This document shows, piece by piece, positions 26,728 to 34,369 of a stretch of DNA of 54,533 bases; position 1 is the first letter of the stretch, and every line of letters begins with the position of its first letter. This DNA comes from Catenulispora rubra (GTDB taxonomy: Bacteria; Actinomycetota; Actinomycetes; Streptomycetales; Catenulisporaceae), in assembly GCF_015356825.1 (NCBI RefSeq), contig NZ_JAACYW010000048.1:1-54533 (forward strand). Reading direction: 5' to 3'. Below the pieces are notes generated by a model. That model had not been told where the DNA came from. It ran no database searches and saw only the letters and a list, made by a program, of their open reading frames with translations. The translations under genes and the position numbers were made by a program.

Positions 26728-27614
26728 AACAGGCTCCGCATCTGTTCGGCCATCGCCGTCCGCGCCGAGGCGCCGGGGTCGGTCGCGGCGAGATAGCCGT
26801 CGAAATCGGCGTGCGCCGTGACGTGCTCGGCGAGGAACGCGCGCGGACCCTCGTCGCCGGCCTTGGCGCTCTTCTGGTAGCCCTCGATCTCGGATTCGTA
26901 GTAGTCGTACCGGCGGTAGACGCTGGTCGGCCAGGCGCCCCAGGGCTGCTCGACGACCGCGCTGATGTAGGCGCCGGAGATGGTGACGCGCTCCGGCAGG
27001 TCGTCGAACGCCCCGGCCGGCAGCACCTCCTCCACCGAGACGATGACGTGCCGGGAGGCCCGGACCATGTCCACCTCGTGGCTCGTCACGCCGTCGATGA
27101 CCACGTTGCCGTCGGCGTCGGCGGCGTTGGCGTGGATCAGCGACACGTCCGGGGTGCAGGCCCGCACCAGCACCACCGGCTCGCCGCTCCAGGGGTCGGC
27201 GGTGACCACCGCGTCCTCCTCGGCAACCAGGCGTTCCAGCACCGAGGAGCCCAGCAGCGAGCGCACCGGCATGAACGGCAGCCCCATCGCGCCGGCCAGG
27301 AACCGGGAGGCCATCGACAGGTGCGAGTAGTCGCGCACCTCGATGCGGTTCGCCTCCACGGCCCGCCGCCAGCTGAACAGGGTGCCGAACTTCTCCAGGT
27401 TGCCGCTGCCCTGCTCGGTGCGGACCACGAGCCCGGCGGCGACCAGGTGGTCCAGCGGCAGCGACAGGTTGCAGCCGACGACCGTCAGCTCGCCGATGTC
27501 CTGCCGCACCACCTCGTGCACCAGCGCCATCGGGCAGCGGTTGATGTTCTGGCCGCCCAGGCCGAGCACCGCCCCGGGCTCGACGAAGGCCTCAACCGCT
27601 TCAGCGGCGGACAT
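26724..27614 (-). CDS. CoA-transferase subunit A (family I, glutaconate/IpdA-like)
   Basis: A 296-residue alpha subunit of a family I CoA-transferase. It begins MSAAEAVEAFVEPGAVLGLGGQNI, contains LPFMPVRSLLGSSVLE, SLIHANAADADGNVVIDG and VIVSVEEVLPAG, all typical of the glutaconate CoA-transferase A fold. The start was set at ATG 27614 (GGCGAGGG ribosome site) because the 28 codons upstream overlap the aldehyde dehydrogenase gene in part. It forms an operon with subunit B, the citryl-lyase-like protein and the upstream aldehyde dehydrogenase. A role in activating a di- or tricarboxylate formed by the aldehyde dehydrogenase is inferred. Confidence 0.82.
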   Translation of the reverse strand: MSAAEAVEAFVEPGAVLGLGGQNINRCPMALVHEVVRQDIGELTVVGCNLSLPLDHLVAAGLVVRTEQGSGNLEKFGTLFSWRRAVEANRIEVRDYSHLSMASRFLAGAMGLPFMPVRSLLGSSVLERLVAEEDAVVTADPWSGEPVVLVRACTPDVSLIHANAADADGNVVIDGVTSHEVDMVRASRHVIVSVEEVLPAGAFDDLPERVTISGAYISAVVEQPWGAWPTSVYRRYDYYESEIEGYQKSAKAGDEGPRAFLAEHVTAHADFDGYLAATDPGASARTAMAEQMRSLL

Positions 27615-27637
27615 GACCCTCGCCTGACCCAGCGGGT

Positions 27638-29104
27638 TCAGAAGCTGATGCACGCCGACCGCCATTCGGTGTAGAAGTCCCAGACCTCCGGCGAGCACTC
27701 CGGCGCGCCGTACTGCGACTGTTTGGCGCCCATGTGCGGCAGGTGCGCGTAGGCGCCGACGCCGGGCCGGTTGACGTGCAGCATGCCGGCCTCGAAGCGC
27801 TCCAGCGCCTCGAAGATGTGCGCCGGGTTCTGCGTGAAGATGGTGCCGGACATGCCGTACTGCACGGAGTTGGAGATGCGTATGGCGTCGTCGAAGCCGT
27901 CGCAGTCGATGACCGAGAGCACCGGGCCGAAGATCTCCTCCTGCGCGATCTCACAGTCCCAGGGGACGTCGCGCAGCACGGTCGGCTGGACGTAGTAGCC
28001 GTCCGGGACCCCGTCGGTGAACCGGTGCCCGCCGACCGCGACCTTCGCGCCGACCTCCTGGGCCTTCGTGATGGCCGCCAGGCAGGCGTTCATCCGGTCC
28101 TCGTTGACGACCGGGCAGACGTCGGCCTCCGGGTCGAAGGGGTGCCCGACCTTCAGGGCACTCACCTTCGCGACGACCTTCTCCAGCAACACTTCCTTGA
28201 CGCTCACGTCGACCACCACGCGGGAGGTCGCCGAGCACCGCTGCCCGGCCTGGCCGAACGCACCGAACACGATCGCCGCCGCGGCCTTGTCCAGATCGGC
28301 GTCCGCCAACACCAGCACCGCGTTCTTGCCGCCGAGCTCCAGCTGCGTCTTCAGCAGCCGGCCGGCGCCGGCGGTGTGGATCGCGCGGCCCACCGGCAGC
28401 GAGCCGGTGAAGGAGATGCCGGCCACGCGCGGGTCGTTCGTCAGCGCCTCGCCGGGCTCCCGGTCGCCCTGCACAAGGTTCAGCACGCCGGCCGGGACCC
28501 CGGCGTCGGCGAAGGCCTGCACCAGCAGCGCCGAGGAGTAGGGGGTGAACGGCGACGGCTTCAGGATGCTCGTGCACCCGGCCACCAGCGCCGGCGCAAC
28601 CTTCCAGATCGGGATGGTCAACGGGAAGTTCCACGGCGTGATCAGCCCGACCACGCCGATCGGCTGCCGGAACATCATCGCGACGGTCCGCGGCTCCTCG
28701 GCGGGCGTGGTGTAGCCGTTGAGCCGGCGGCCCTCCCCGGCGGTGAAGTCCAGGATCGCCATCCCGCGCCGGACCTCGCCGAGCGCCTCCTTGTAGAGCT
28801 TGCCCTGCTCCCGGCTGATGGCCCGGGCGAACTCGTCCTCGCGCTCGCCGATGATCCGCTCCGCCCGGCGCACGAACTCGGCCCGCTTGATCGCACCCGA
28901 CGCCCGCCAGGCCGGCAGCGCGGCCTCGGCGGCGTCCACGGCGCGCACCGCGTCGGCGGCCGTGGAGTCGGCGAAGTGGCCCAGGACGTCGGAGGTGTCG
29001 GCGGGACTGACGTCGGCCCGGGTGCCGCCGGCCTCGGCCGGGCCCCAGACACCGCCGACAAAGTTGCCGAAGTGTTCGGGCCGGACAGGGAGATGATCAA
29101 CCAT
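27638..29104 (-). CDS. Aldehyde dehydrogenase (semialdehyde or aromatic aldehyde type)
   Basis: A 488-residue aldehyde dehydrogenase. The catalytic Cys lies in QAGQRCSATSRVVV, the base Glu in TQLELGGKNAV, and the cofactor-binding loop in SFTGSLPVGRAI. The ATG at 29104 follows an AGGTAGGAACC ribosome site. The general look (EFARAISREQGKLYKEA) is that of the broad succinate-semialdehyde, vanillin and benzaldehyde dehydrogenase group. It is the first gene of the operon with both CoA-transferase subunits and the citryl-lyase-like protein, so its acid product is the likely CoA acceptor. Phosphonoacetaldehyde as substrate is conceivable because an aminoethylphosphonate-type importer diverges from it, but no other supporting gene is present. 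Confidence 0.88.
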   Translation of the reverse strand: MVDHLPVRPEHFGNFVGGVWGPAEAGGTRADVSPADTSDVLGHFADSTAADAVRAVDAAEAALPAWRASGAIKRAEFVRRAERIIGEREDEFARAISREQGKLYKEALGEVRRGMAILDFTAGEGRRLNGYTTPAEEPRTVAMMFRQPIGVVGLITPWNFPLTIPIWKVAPALVAGCTSILKPSPFTPYSSALLVQAFADAGVPAGVLNLVQGDREPGEALTNDPRVAGISFTGSLPVGRAIHTAGAGRLLKTQLELGGKNAVLVLADADLDKAAAAIVFGAFGQAGQRCSATSRVVVDVSVKEVLLEKVVAKVSALKVGHPFDPEADVCPVVNEDRMNACLAAITKAQEVGAKVAVGGHRFTDGVPDGYYVQPTVLRDVPWDCEIAQEEIFGPVLSVIDCDGFDDAIRISNSVQYGMSGTIFTQNPAHIFEALERFEAGMLHVNRPGVGAYAHLPHMGAKQSQYGAPECSPEVWDFYTEWRSACISF

Positions 29105-29444
29105 GGTTCCTACCTTGGGATAAGCGCGGGCATCCGCCAAGACCCCTCTTCGGCATGGAAGTGATAGCGGCTCGCTATGCGGCGGCCTGCGCATCGAAGC
29201 ACACCGGCGAGCAGTTGGATGAACAGTGCGTTAACCCCGAGGTGACCTGTCGCGCCGGCCTGCGGTGAGGCCTTCCGCTATAGCCCCCATAGCCGGTCAG
29301 CCGGTTGGCGGCTTATGCGCGCGAGGGAAAACTGCGGTTCACGGAGCACTCGCGACGACCACTCGGAAATCGCCTTTCAGTCACTTGCAAAACTCCGGCT
29401 CCGGGTCACGCTGTACACGGAGATTCCCCTAGAAGGGTTCGTCA
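29105..29444. promoter_or_regulatory. Divergent control region between the CoA-transferase operon and the phosphonate-type importer
   Basis: A 340-bp gap with no supportable gene. It holds the perfect palindrome ATAGCG-GCT-CGCTAT (29164-29178), 60 bp upstream of the aldehyde dehydrogenase start, and a related GCTATAG...CATAGC pair at about 29277-29292. These are candidate operators for a regulator not encoded nearby. Promoters for both directions must lie here. Confidence 0.45.
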
Positions 29445-30653
29445 ATGTCGCACGTACTGTCCCGCACGCGCATCGGCCGCGCCGGCGCTCTGATCGCCGC
29501 CGGCGGCCTGGCGCTGACCGGACTGACGGCTTGTGCCTCCAATGCCCACAACTCCCCCGGCGCCACTGGCGGCACCGGCGGTACCGGCGGCACCTCTCCC
29601 GCTGCCGCGTCGTCCTCCTGCCCGGCGCTCGGGGCCGCCGCGCCGACCGGGGCCGCGAAGGCCGACGGCTCCGGCGGGCAGGTGACCATCTACAGCGCCG
29701 ACGGTCTCTACGACGCCAAGGACGACAAGAACTGGTACAACCAGGAGTTCAAGAAGTTCACGGCGCTGACCGGCATCCACGTGAACTACTCCGAGGACGG
29801 CTCCGGCGGGGTGGAGACCAAGGTCGACTCGGAGAAGTCGAACCCGAAGGCCGACGTCGTCGTCACCCTGCCGCCGTTCATCCAGAAGGCCGAGGCCTCC
29901 GGCCTGCTGCAGCCGTACAGCCCGGTCTGCGTGGACAAGGTCGACCCCTCGCTGGTGGACAAAAACGGCCAGTGGGAAGCCGTGATGGGTGACTACCTGT
30001 CCTTCATCTACAACACCAAGATGCTGCCGGCCGGGCCGCCGAAGACCTGGAACGACCTGCTGGACCCGAAGTTCGCCAAGAAGCTTCAGTACTCCACCCC
30101 CGGCGTGGCCGGCGACGGCACCGGCGTGATGATCTCGGCGATCCACGCCTTCGGCGACGACCGGAACGCCACCTGGGACTACTTCAAGAAGCTGCAGTCC
30201 AACAACGTCGGGCCGTCCAAGTCCACCGGCGCGCTGGAGAGCAAGGTCAACACCGGCGACCTGTGGGTGGCCAACGGCGACGTGCAGATGAACTACGTCG
30301 ACAGCACGACCCAGTACCCGAACAACAAGATCTTCTTCCCGGCCGGCAACGACGGCAAGCCCAGCACCTTCTCCCTGCCGTACATGGCCGGGCTGGTCAA
30401 GGGCGCGCCGAACGCCGACAACGGCAAGAAGCTGATCGACTTCCTGCTCTCCGAGGGCGCGCAGCTGGACGCCTCCAAGGTCGCCTACGGCTTCCCGACC
30501 CGCGGCGACATCAAGCCCACCGACAGCAACTACGCGGCGCTGACCGCGCTGATGCAGGGCGTGACCGTCTTCCCGGTGGACTGGAACCAGGTCGCGCAGA
30601 ACTACAACAGCGACGTCAAGGCGTGGGACGGCGCCACCGGCACCCCGAGCTGA
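29445..30653 (+). CDS. phnS: ABC importer substrate-binding lipoprotein, 2-aminoethylphosphonate type (PhnS-like)
   Basis: A 402-residue lipoprotein with signal peptide and lipobox LTGLTAC (Cys at about 27), followed by a Gly/Thr-rich linker. The mature domain has the iron/polyamine/phosphonate class fold: QVTIYSADGLYDAKDDKNWY, ADVVVTLPPFIQKAEASGLL and IYNTKMLPAGPPKTWNDLLD. Internal features such as the YVDSTTQYPNNKIFFP segment match what I know of 2-aminoethylphosphonate binding proteins. A GAAGGG ribosome site precedes the ATG. It is the first gene of a complete importer operon (binding protein, ATPase, two permeases). The exact ligand is inferred; Fe(III) or another phosphonate is possible. 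Confidence 0.75.
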   Translation: MSHVLSRTRIGRAGALIAAGGLALTGLTACASNAHNSPGATGGTGGTGGTSPAAASSSCPALGAAAPTGAAKADGSGGQVTIYSADGLYDAKDDKNWYNQEFKKFTALTGIHVNYSEDGSGGVETKVDSEKSNPKADVVVTLPPFIQKAEASGLLQPYSPVCVDKVDPSLVDKNGQWEAVMGDYLSFIYNTKMLPAGPPKTWNDLLDPKFAKKLQYSTPGVAGDGTGVMISAIHAFGDDRNATWDYFKKLQSNNVGPSKSTGALESKVNTGDLWVANGDVQMNYVDSTTQYPNNKIFFPAGNDGKPSTFSLPYMAGLVKGAPNADNGKKLIDFLLSEGAQLDASKVAYGFPTRGDIKPTDSNYAALTALMQGVTVFPVDWNQVAQNYNSDVKAWDGATGTPS

Positions 30654-30711
30654 TCGCAATCGCCGACCGTTTCCCTACTGTTTTTCCTTGATGTCTCGAC
30701 CAGGAGTGAGC

Positions 30712-31962
30712 ATGGCCGCCACCGAAGCCGACCCATCGGCCCGACAATCAGGACGCGGAACTGGAGGCATCCGCTTCGAGGACGTGACGGTCGCCTACAA
30801 CGGCAACGTCGTGCTCGACTCCTTCTCGCTGGACGTCGCTCCCGGCGAGGTGGTCGCACTGCTCGGGCCTTCGGGCTCGGGCAAGACCACCGCGCTGCGG
30901 GCGGTGGCGGGGTTCGTGCGGCCCGCATCCGGGCGCGTGTACGCCGGCGGCCGCGACGTCACCGACCTGCCGCCGTACAAGCGCGGCCTGGGCATGGTGG
31001 TGCAGCAGTACGCGCTGTTCCCGCACATGCGCGTCGAGCAGAACGTCGCCTTCGGCCTGAAGACACAGAAGGTCGCCAAGTCCACGATCCCCGGCCGCGT
31101 CGCCGAGGCACTGCGCATGACCGGCATGGCGCAGTACGCCAAGCGCTACCCGCGCGAACTGTCCGGCGGCCAGCAGCAGCGCGTGGCGATCGCCCGGGCA
31201 CTGGCGATCGAGCCCTCGGTCCTGCTGCTGGACGAACCGCTGTCGGCCCTGGACGCCCAACTGCGCAGCGGCATGCTCGCCGAACTCGCGCGGCTGCACC
31301 GGGAACTGCCCGATGTCAGCATCCTGTATGTCACGCACGACCAGATCGAGGCCCTGACCCTCGCCGACCGCATCGCGGTGATGAACGACGCGCGCCTGGT
31401 CGAGGTGGGGACGGCCCGGGAGCTGTACAAGCGGCCGGGGACGGAGTTCGCGGCCGGGTTCGTGGGCAACTCGAACCTGCTGCCGGTGACGGTGACGGGA
31501 TGCGCGCCACAGCCGGACGGGTCGTTCCGCGCGACGGTGCGGATCGCGGCGGAAGCCGAGCCGGTGATGGCGACCTGCACGGAACCCGCAACCGTCGGCG
31601 AGCAGCGCACGCTGTGCCTGCGCCCGCACTTCCTCGGCCTGACCGCCGCCGAGCACCACGACAACGCGTTCCTCGGAAAAATCACCGAAGTACAGTGGCG
31701 CGGGTCCTCGCACCGGGTGTTCGCCGACGCGCAAGGGCACGAGGTGCGACTGGATACGACCGAGCTGCGGAATCCGCCGGTGATCGGCGACGAGGTGTGG
31801 TTCCACTTCTCGACTGAGGATGCGGTGCTGATACCGGCGGCTGCTTCCGGGCTCGCGCCTGCTGCTGCGGCCGCGACTACCGACCCGACCGCGCCGACCG
31901 CCGCCGAACCCGCGGAAGTCTCCGCAACTCTGCCCGCCTCTGCCGACGGTGCCGCCCGATGA
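30712..31962 (+). CDS. phnT: ABC importer ATP-binding protein (PhnT-like)
   Basis: A 416-residue ATPase energising the importer. Walker A is LLGPSGSGKTTALR, the Q-loop is VVQQYALFPHM, the signature LSGGQQQRVAIARAL, and Walker B VLLLDEPLSALDAQ with the H-loop YVTHDQ. The C-terminal part (about 250-370) is a TOBE regulatory domain, followed by an Ala/Thr/Pro-rich tail. The start at ATG 30712 was preferred because GGAG lies five bases upstream; TTG/ATG starts at 30688/30691 lack such a site. The stop overlaps the next gene (ATGA at 31959). Confidence 0.88.
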   Translation: MAATEADPSARQSGRGTGGIRFEDVTVAYNGNVVLDSFSLDVAPGEVVALLGPSGSGKTTALRAVAGFVRPASGRVYAGGRDVTDLPPYKRGLGMVVQQYALFPHMRVEQNVAFGLKTQKVAKSTIPGRVAEALRMTGMAQYAKRYPRELSGGQQQRVAIARALAIEPSVLLLDEPLSALDAQLRSGMLAELARLHRELPDVSILYVTHDQIEALTLADRIAVMNDARLVEVGTARELYKRPGTEFAAGFVGNSNLLPVTVTGCAPQPDGSFRATVRIAAEAEPVMATCTEPATVGEQRTLCLRPHFLGLTAAEHHDNAFLGKITEVQWRGSSHRVFADAQGHEVRLDTTELRNPPVIGDEVWFHFSTEDAVLIPAAASGLAPAAAAATTDPTAPTAAEPAEVSATLPASADGAAR

Positions 31963-32870
31963 CCGCCGTCACCGAACTCCCGCCCGCCGCTCCGGCCAAC
32001 AAAGTCCGCCGGTCCGTGGCCTGGCTCTGGTCCACTCCCCCGGTCCTCCTCCTCGCGGCGGCCTTCCTCTATCCCCTCTACCTCGTCGTGAAGCAGGCGA
32101 TCGAGGGCAGCCCGCCGGACCCGACCAACCCCTTCAAGGTCACCACGTCCTTCTCCGAAACGCTGAAGGACCCGGGCACGCGCACCGTCATCAAGAACAC
32201 GATCGAGATGGCCGTCTACTCCACCGTCGGGTGCCTCGTGTTGGGCTTCCTGCTGGCGCTGATCATCGCGTTCGTGCCGTTCCCGGGCGCCAAGGCGGTG
32301 TCCCGCTTCATCGACGTGTTCCTGTCGTTCCCGTCGTTCCTGATCACCGTGTCGATCATGTTCCTGTACGGCCGGGTGGGCATGGTGAACCACATCGCGT
32401 CGACGCTCACCGGGGGGCGGCACGATACGCCGATCAACTTCGTCGAGTACTCGCCGTGGGGCATCTGGCTGGCGGAGCTCATCTACTTCACGCCCTTCGT
32501 GATGCGGCCGCTGCTGACCGCGTTCTCGCAGATCGACTCCGGCCAGCTGGAGGTCGCCGCCTCGCTCGGGGCCCGCGCCGGCCGCGTGGTCTGGCAGGTG
32601 ATCCTGCCCGAGGCGCTGCCCGCGGTGTTCGCCGGCGGCTCGCTGGTGCTGATGCTGACGATGAACGAGTACGGCATCGTCTCCTTCACCGGCGCCAAGT
32701 ACCAGACGCTCCCGGTCCTGATCGAGAACTTCGCCAAGGAACAGACCAACTACGCCGGGGCCTGCGCGCTGGCCGTCATCAACATCGTGCTGTCGCTTGC
32801 GCTGTTCGCCGGCTACCGCGTACTGCTCGCCCGGATGTCTGGAGGCCGTCGTGCTGCTGTACACGCGTAG
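31959..32870 (+). CDS. phnU: ABC importer permease (PhnU-like)
   Basis: A 303-residue inner-membrane permease with about six membrane segments (first at about 22-45, VAWLWSTPPVLLLAAAFLYP). The cytoplasmic coupling helix with the EAA motif reads EVAASLGARAGRVVWQVILP. Residues such as WLAELIYFTPFVMRPLLTAF are typical of aminoethylphosphonate and ferric iron permeases. It overlaps the ATPase stop by 4 bp and the next permease start by 20 bp, giving a tightly coupled operon. Confidence 0.84.
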   Translation: MTAVTELPPAAPANKVRRSVAWLWSTPPVLLLAAAFLYPLYLVVKQAIEGSPPDPTNPFKVTTSFSETLKDPGTRTVIKNTIEMAVYSTVGCLVLGFLLALIIAFVPFPGAKAVSRFIDVFLSFPSFLITVSIMFLYGRVGMVNHIASTLTGGRHDTPINFVEYSPWGIWLAELIYFTPFVMRPLLTAFSQIDSGQLEVAASLGARAGRVVWQVILPEALPAVFAGGSLVLMLTMNEYGIVSFTGAKYQTLPVLIENFAKEQTNYAGACALAVINIVLSLALFAGYRVLLARMSGGRRAAVHA

Positions 32871-33651
32871 ATCGCAGAGGATCGCGTGGGCGGTCTTCGG
32901 CTTCTTCTTCCTGCTGCTGTTCGGCCTGCCGTTCGGCGTCCTGGTCCTGGCGGCGTTCACCCGGCAGTGGAACGGCGCGTTCCCGTCCTCCTACACGTTC
33001 TCCAACATCACCGCGGCCTTCCACACCGACCCCCTGGACGGCCTGGAAACCTCGCTGATCACCGCGTTGCTGTCGAGCGCGATCGCACTGGTCGTCGGCA
33101 CATGGGCCGCGCTCGCCCTGGACGCGGTCCGCAACCGCGCCGGCAAGACCCTGATCCAGACCGTCTTCATGCTGCCGATCGCGGTCCCATCGGTGGTCGT
33201 CGGCCTGGCGCTGCTGGTCGCCTTCTCGCAAGGCCCGGTGCTCCTGAACGGCACCAACACGATCGTGGTCATGGCGCACGCGATTCTGGTCACCGCCTAC
33301 GCCTTCCAGCAGGTCTCAGCGGCGGTCACCCGCCTGGACCCGGCGTTCGAACAAGCCGCGGCCTCGCTCGGGGCGCGGCCGTACTACACGCTGCTGCGGG
33401 TGAAGCTGCCGCTCCTGCTCCCGGCGCTGACCGGCTCGCTGGCGCTGTGCTTCGCACTGTCGATGGGCGAACTCGGCGCGACGGCGATGGTCTACTCGGC
33501 GGACTGGACGACGCTCCCGCTCCGCATCTACGCCCTGGACGACCGTGGTCACCAGTTCGTCGCGGCGGCCGTGACCGCGGTGATGATGACGATCACGCTG
33601 GCGGTGTTGCTGGTGTTCTCGCGGATTCGGACACGCGCGAACTATCGGTAA
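32851..33651 (+). CDS. phnV: ABC importer permease (PhnV-like)
   Basis: A 266-residue permease with six predicted membrane spans, the first being IAWAVFGFFFLLLFGLPFGV. The coupling motif is EQAASLGARPYYTLLRVKLP. The start is GTG at 32851 with GGAGG five bases upstream, 20 bp inside the end of the previous gene. It ends the importer operon and is followed by a strong hairpin at 33669. No phosphonate-degrading enzyme gene (PhnW, PhnX, PhnA or PhnY) follows in this window. Confidence 0.84.
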   Translation: MLLYTRRSQRIAWAVFGFFFLLLFGLPFGVLVLAAFTRQWNGAFPSSYTFSNITAAFHTDPLDGLETSLITALLSSAIALVVGTWAALALDAVRNRAGKTLIQTVFMLPIAVPSVVVGLALLVAFSQGPVLLNGTNTIVVMAHAILVTAYAFQQVSAAVTRLDPAFEQAAASLGARPYYTLLRVKLPLLLPALTGSLALCFALSMGELGATAMVYSADWTTLPLRIYALDDRGHQFVAAAVTAVMMTITLAVLLVFSRIRTRANYR

Positions 33652-33668
33652 GACCGGCGGAAGGAGCC

Positions 33669-33695
33669 GAGGGCCCGGGTCGCCACCGGGCCCTC
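33669..33695. terminator. Hairpin between convergent genes
   Basis: GAGGGCCCGG (33669-33678) pairs exactly with CCGGGCCCTC (33686-33695) across a 7-base loop. It lies 18 bp after the last importer gene and 12 bp beyond the convergent small gene, so it can terminate both. Confidence 0.75.
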
Positions 33696-33706
33696 AAAAC
33701 TCCTTT

Positions 33707-33961
33707 CTAGATCATGCTTATAACGCTGGTGAGGGTAATCACTGCGGCTTCCTCGTCGACCTCATATTCGATGAGGCCCAGAGCACCGACCGCCCAAGCA
33801 CCCAACTTAATCGCACCAGCTGTTCCGTCCGTGAGCTCGCCCTGCCCACGGGGGTCGGCATGAATCTCCAGACACGCCATCACGAACAGATCGTGTGCGA
33901 TCTCGGACATTGTGGCGATGGCCTCGGTCACCGCGATCTCGATGATCAGGCTGTACCTCAT
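33707..33961 (-). CDS. Small RelE/ParE-like protein, degenerate toxin candidate
   Basis: An 84-residue protein whose pattern resembles the RelE/ParE fold: IIEIAVTEAI helices, IHADPRGQGELTDG at the position of the usual DPxxxxxxL loop, and GLIEYEVDEEAAVITLTSV matching the terminal YEVDDExxVxV strand. The positively charged residues that RelE-type toxins use for RNA cleavage (Arg/Lys near GxxR) are missing, and the protein is acidic. It overlaps the upstream 95-residue gene by 4 bp (ATGA at 33961-33958), the usual antitoxin-toxin arrangement. It may be an inactive toxin relative or a protein of a related fold. Confidence 0.6.
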   Translation of the reverse strand: MRYSLIIEIAVTEAIATMSEIAHDLFVMACLEIHADPRGQGELTDGTAGAIKLGAWAVGALGLIEYEVDEEAAVITLTSVISMI

Positions 33962-34245
33962 GCAGCGCGTTGAGCCCGCTCCTGCTCCCAGCGCTCCCGG
34001 TAGCCGGGAAATGCCTCATCGAAAGGGATACCGTTGCCTGTCGCGTGGCTGATCCCGGCCTTGATGTCTGCCAGCAAGCCGGCTTCGTTCAGAACGGCGC
34101 GCGCGAACCACCGCTCGAAAGTCCGCTGCGGCTCGTCGTCGGTCGTCGACGCCATGTCCGCGTCGAATTCGGCGATCTCGTCCTCCGGTAGCGCGGCACG
34201 GACTGCGTCGACCGTACGCTTCAGATGGACCGTAATGAGGGCCAT
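33958..34245 (-). CDS. Small antitoxin-like protein (DUF6247-like), partner of the RelE-like gene
   Basis: A 95-residue protein resembling the antitoxin-like DUF6247 group: RTVDAVRAALPEDEIAEFDADM at the N-terminus, then RTFERWFARAVLNEA in the middle and a charged C-terminus (FPGYRERWEQERAQ). The ATG at 34245 has an AAAGGAA ribosome site. It is the first gene of a two-gene operon with the RelE-like protein. The family assignment is from recollection of the pattern and is tentative. Confidence 0.6.
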   Translation of the reverse strand: MALITVHLKRTVDAVRAALPEDEIAEFDADMASTTDDEPQRTFERWFARAVLNEAGLLADIKAGISHATGNGIPFDEAFPGYRERWEQERAQRAA

Positions 34246-34369
34246 TCATGTTCCTTTCTTTCGGCTCCGCAGCCACCTCCACTGTGACACCCGCAACACC
34301 GCGCTGTCCTCTTTCTGCCGCATCGCGCCGGTACAGCACCTGAAAGTTACCCGCTGGTAGCATGCCTCC

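Noticed and set aside
25894..27614. Assignment of the CoA-transferase pair as IpdAB of sterol ring degradation
   Set aside because: Same superfamily, but key IpdAB stretches that I remember are not present and the neighbours (ALDH, citryl-lyase-like) differ from the Ipd locus; no KstR-like box in front.
29445..33651. Ferric iron (AfuABC/FbpABC) importer as identity of the four-gene ABC operon
   Set aside because: Two separate permease genes and binding-protein features fit the aminoethylphosphonate type better, though iron cannot be fully excluded.
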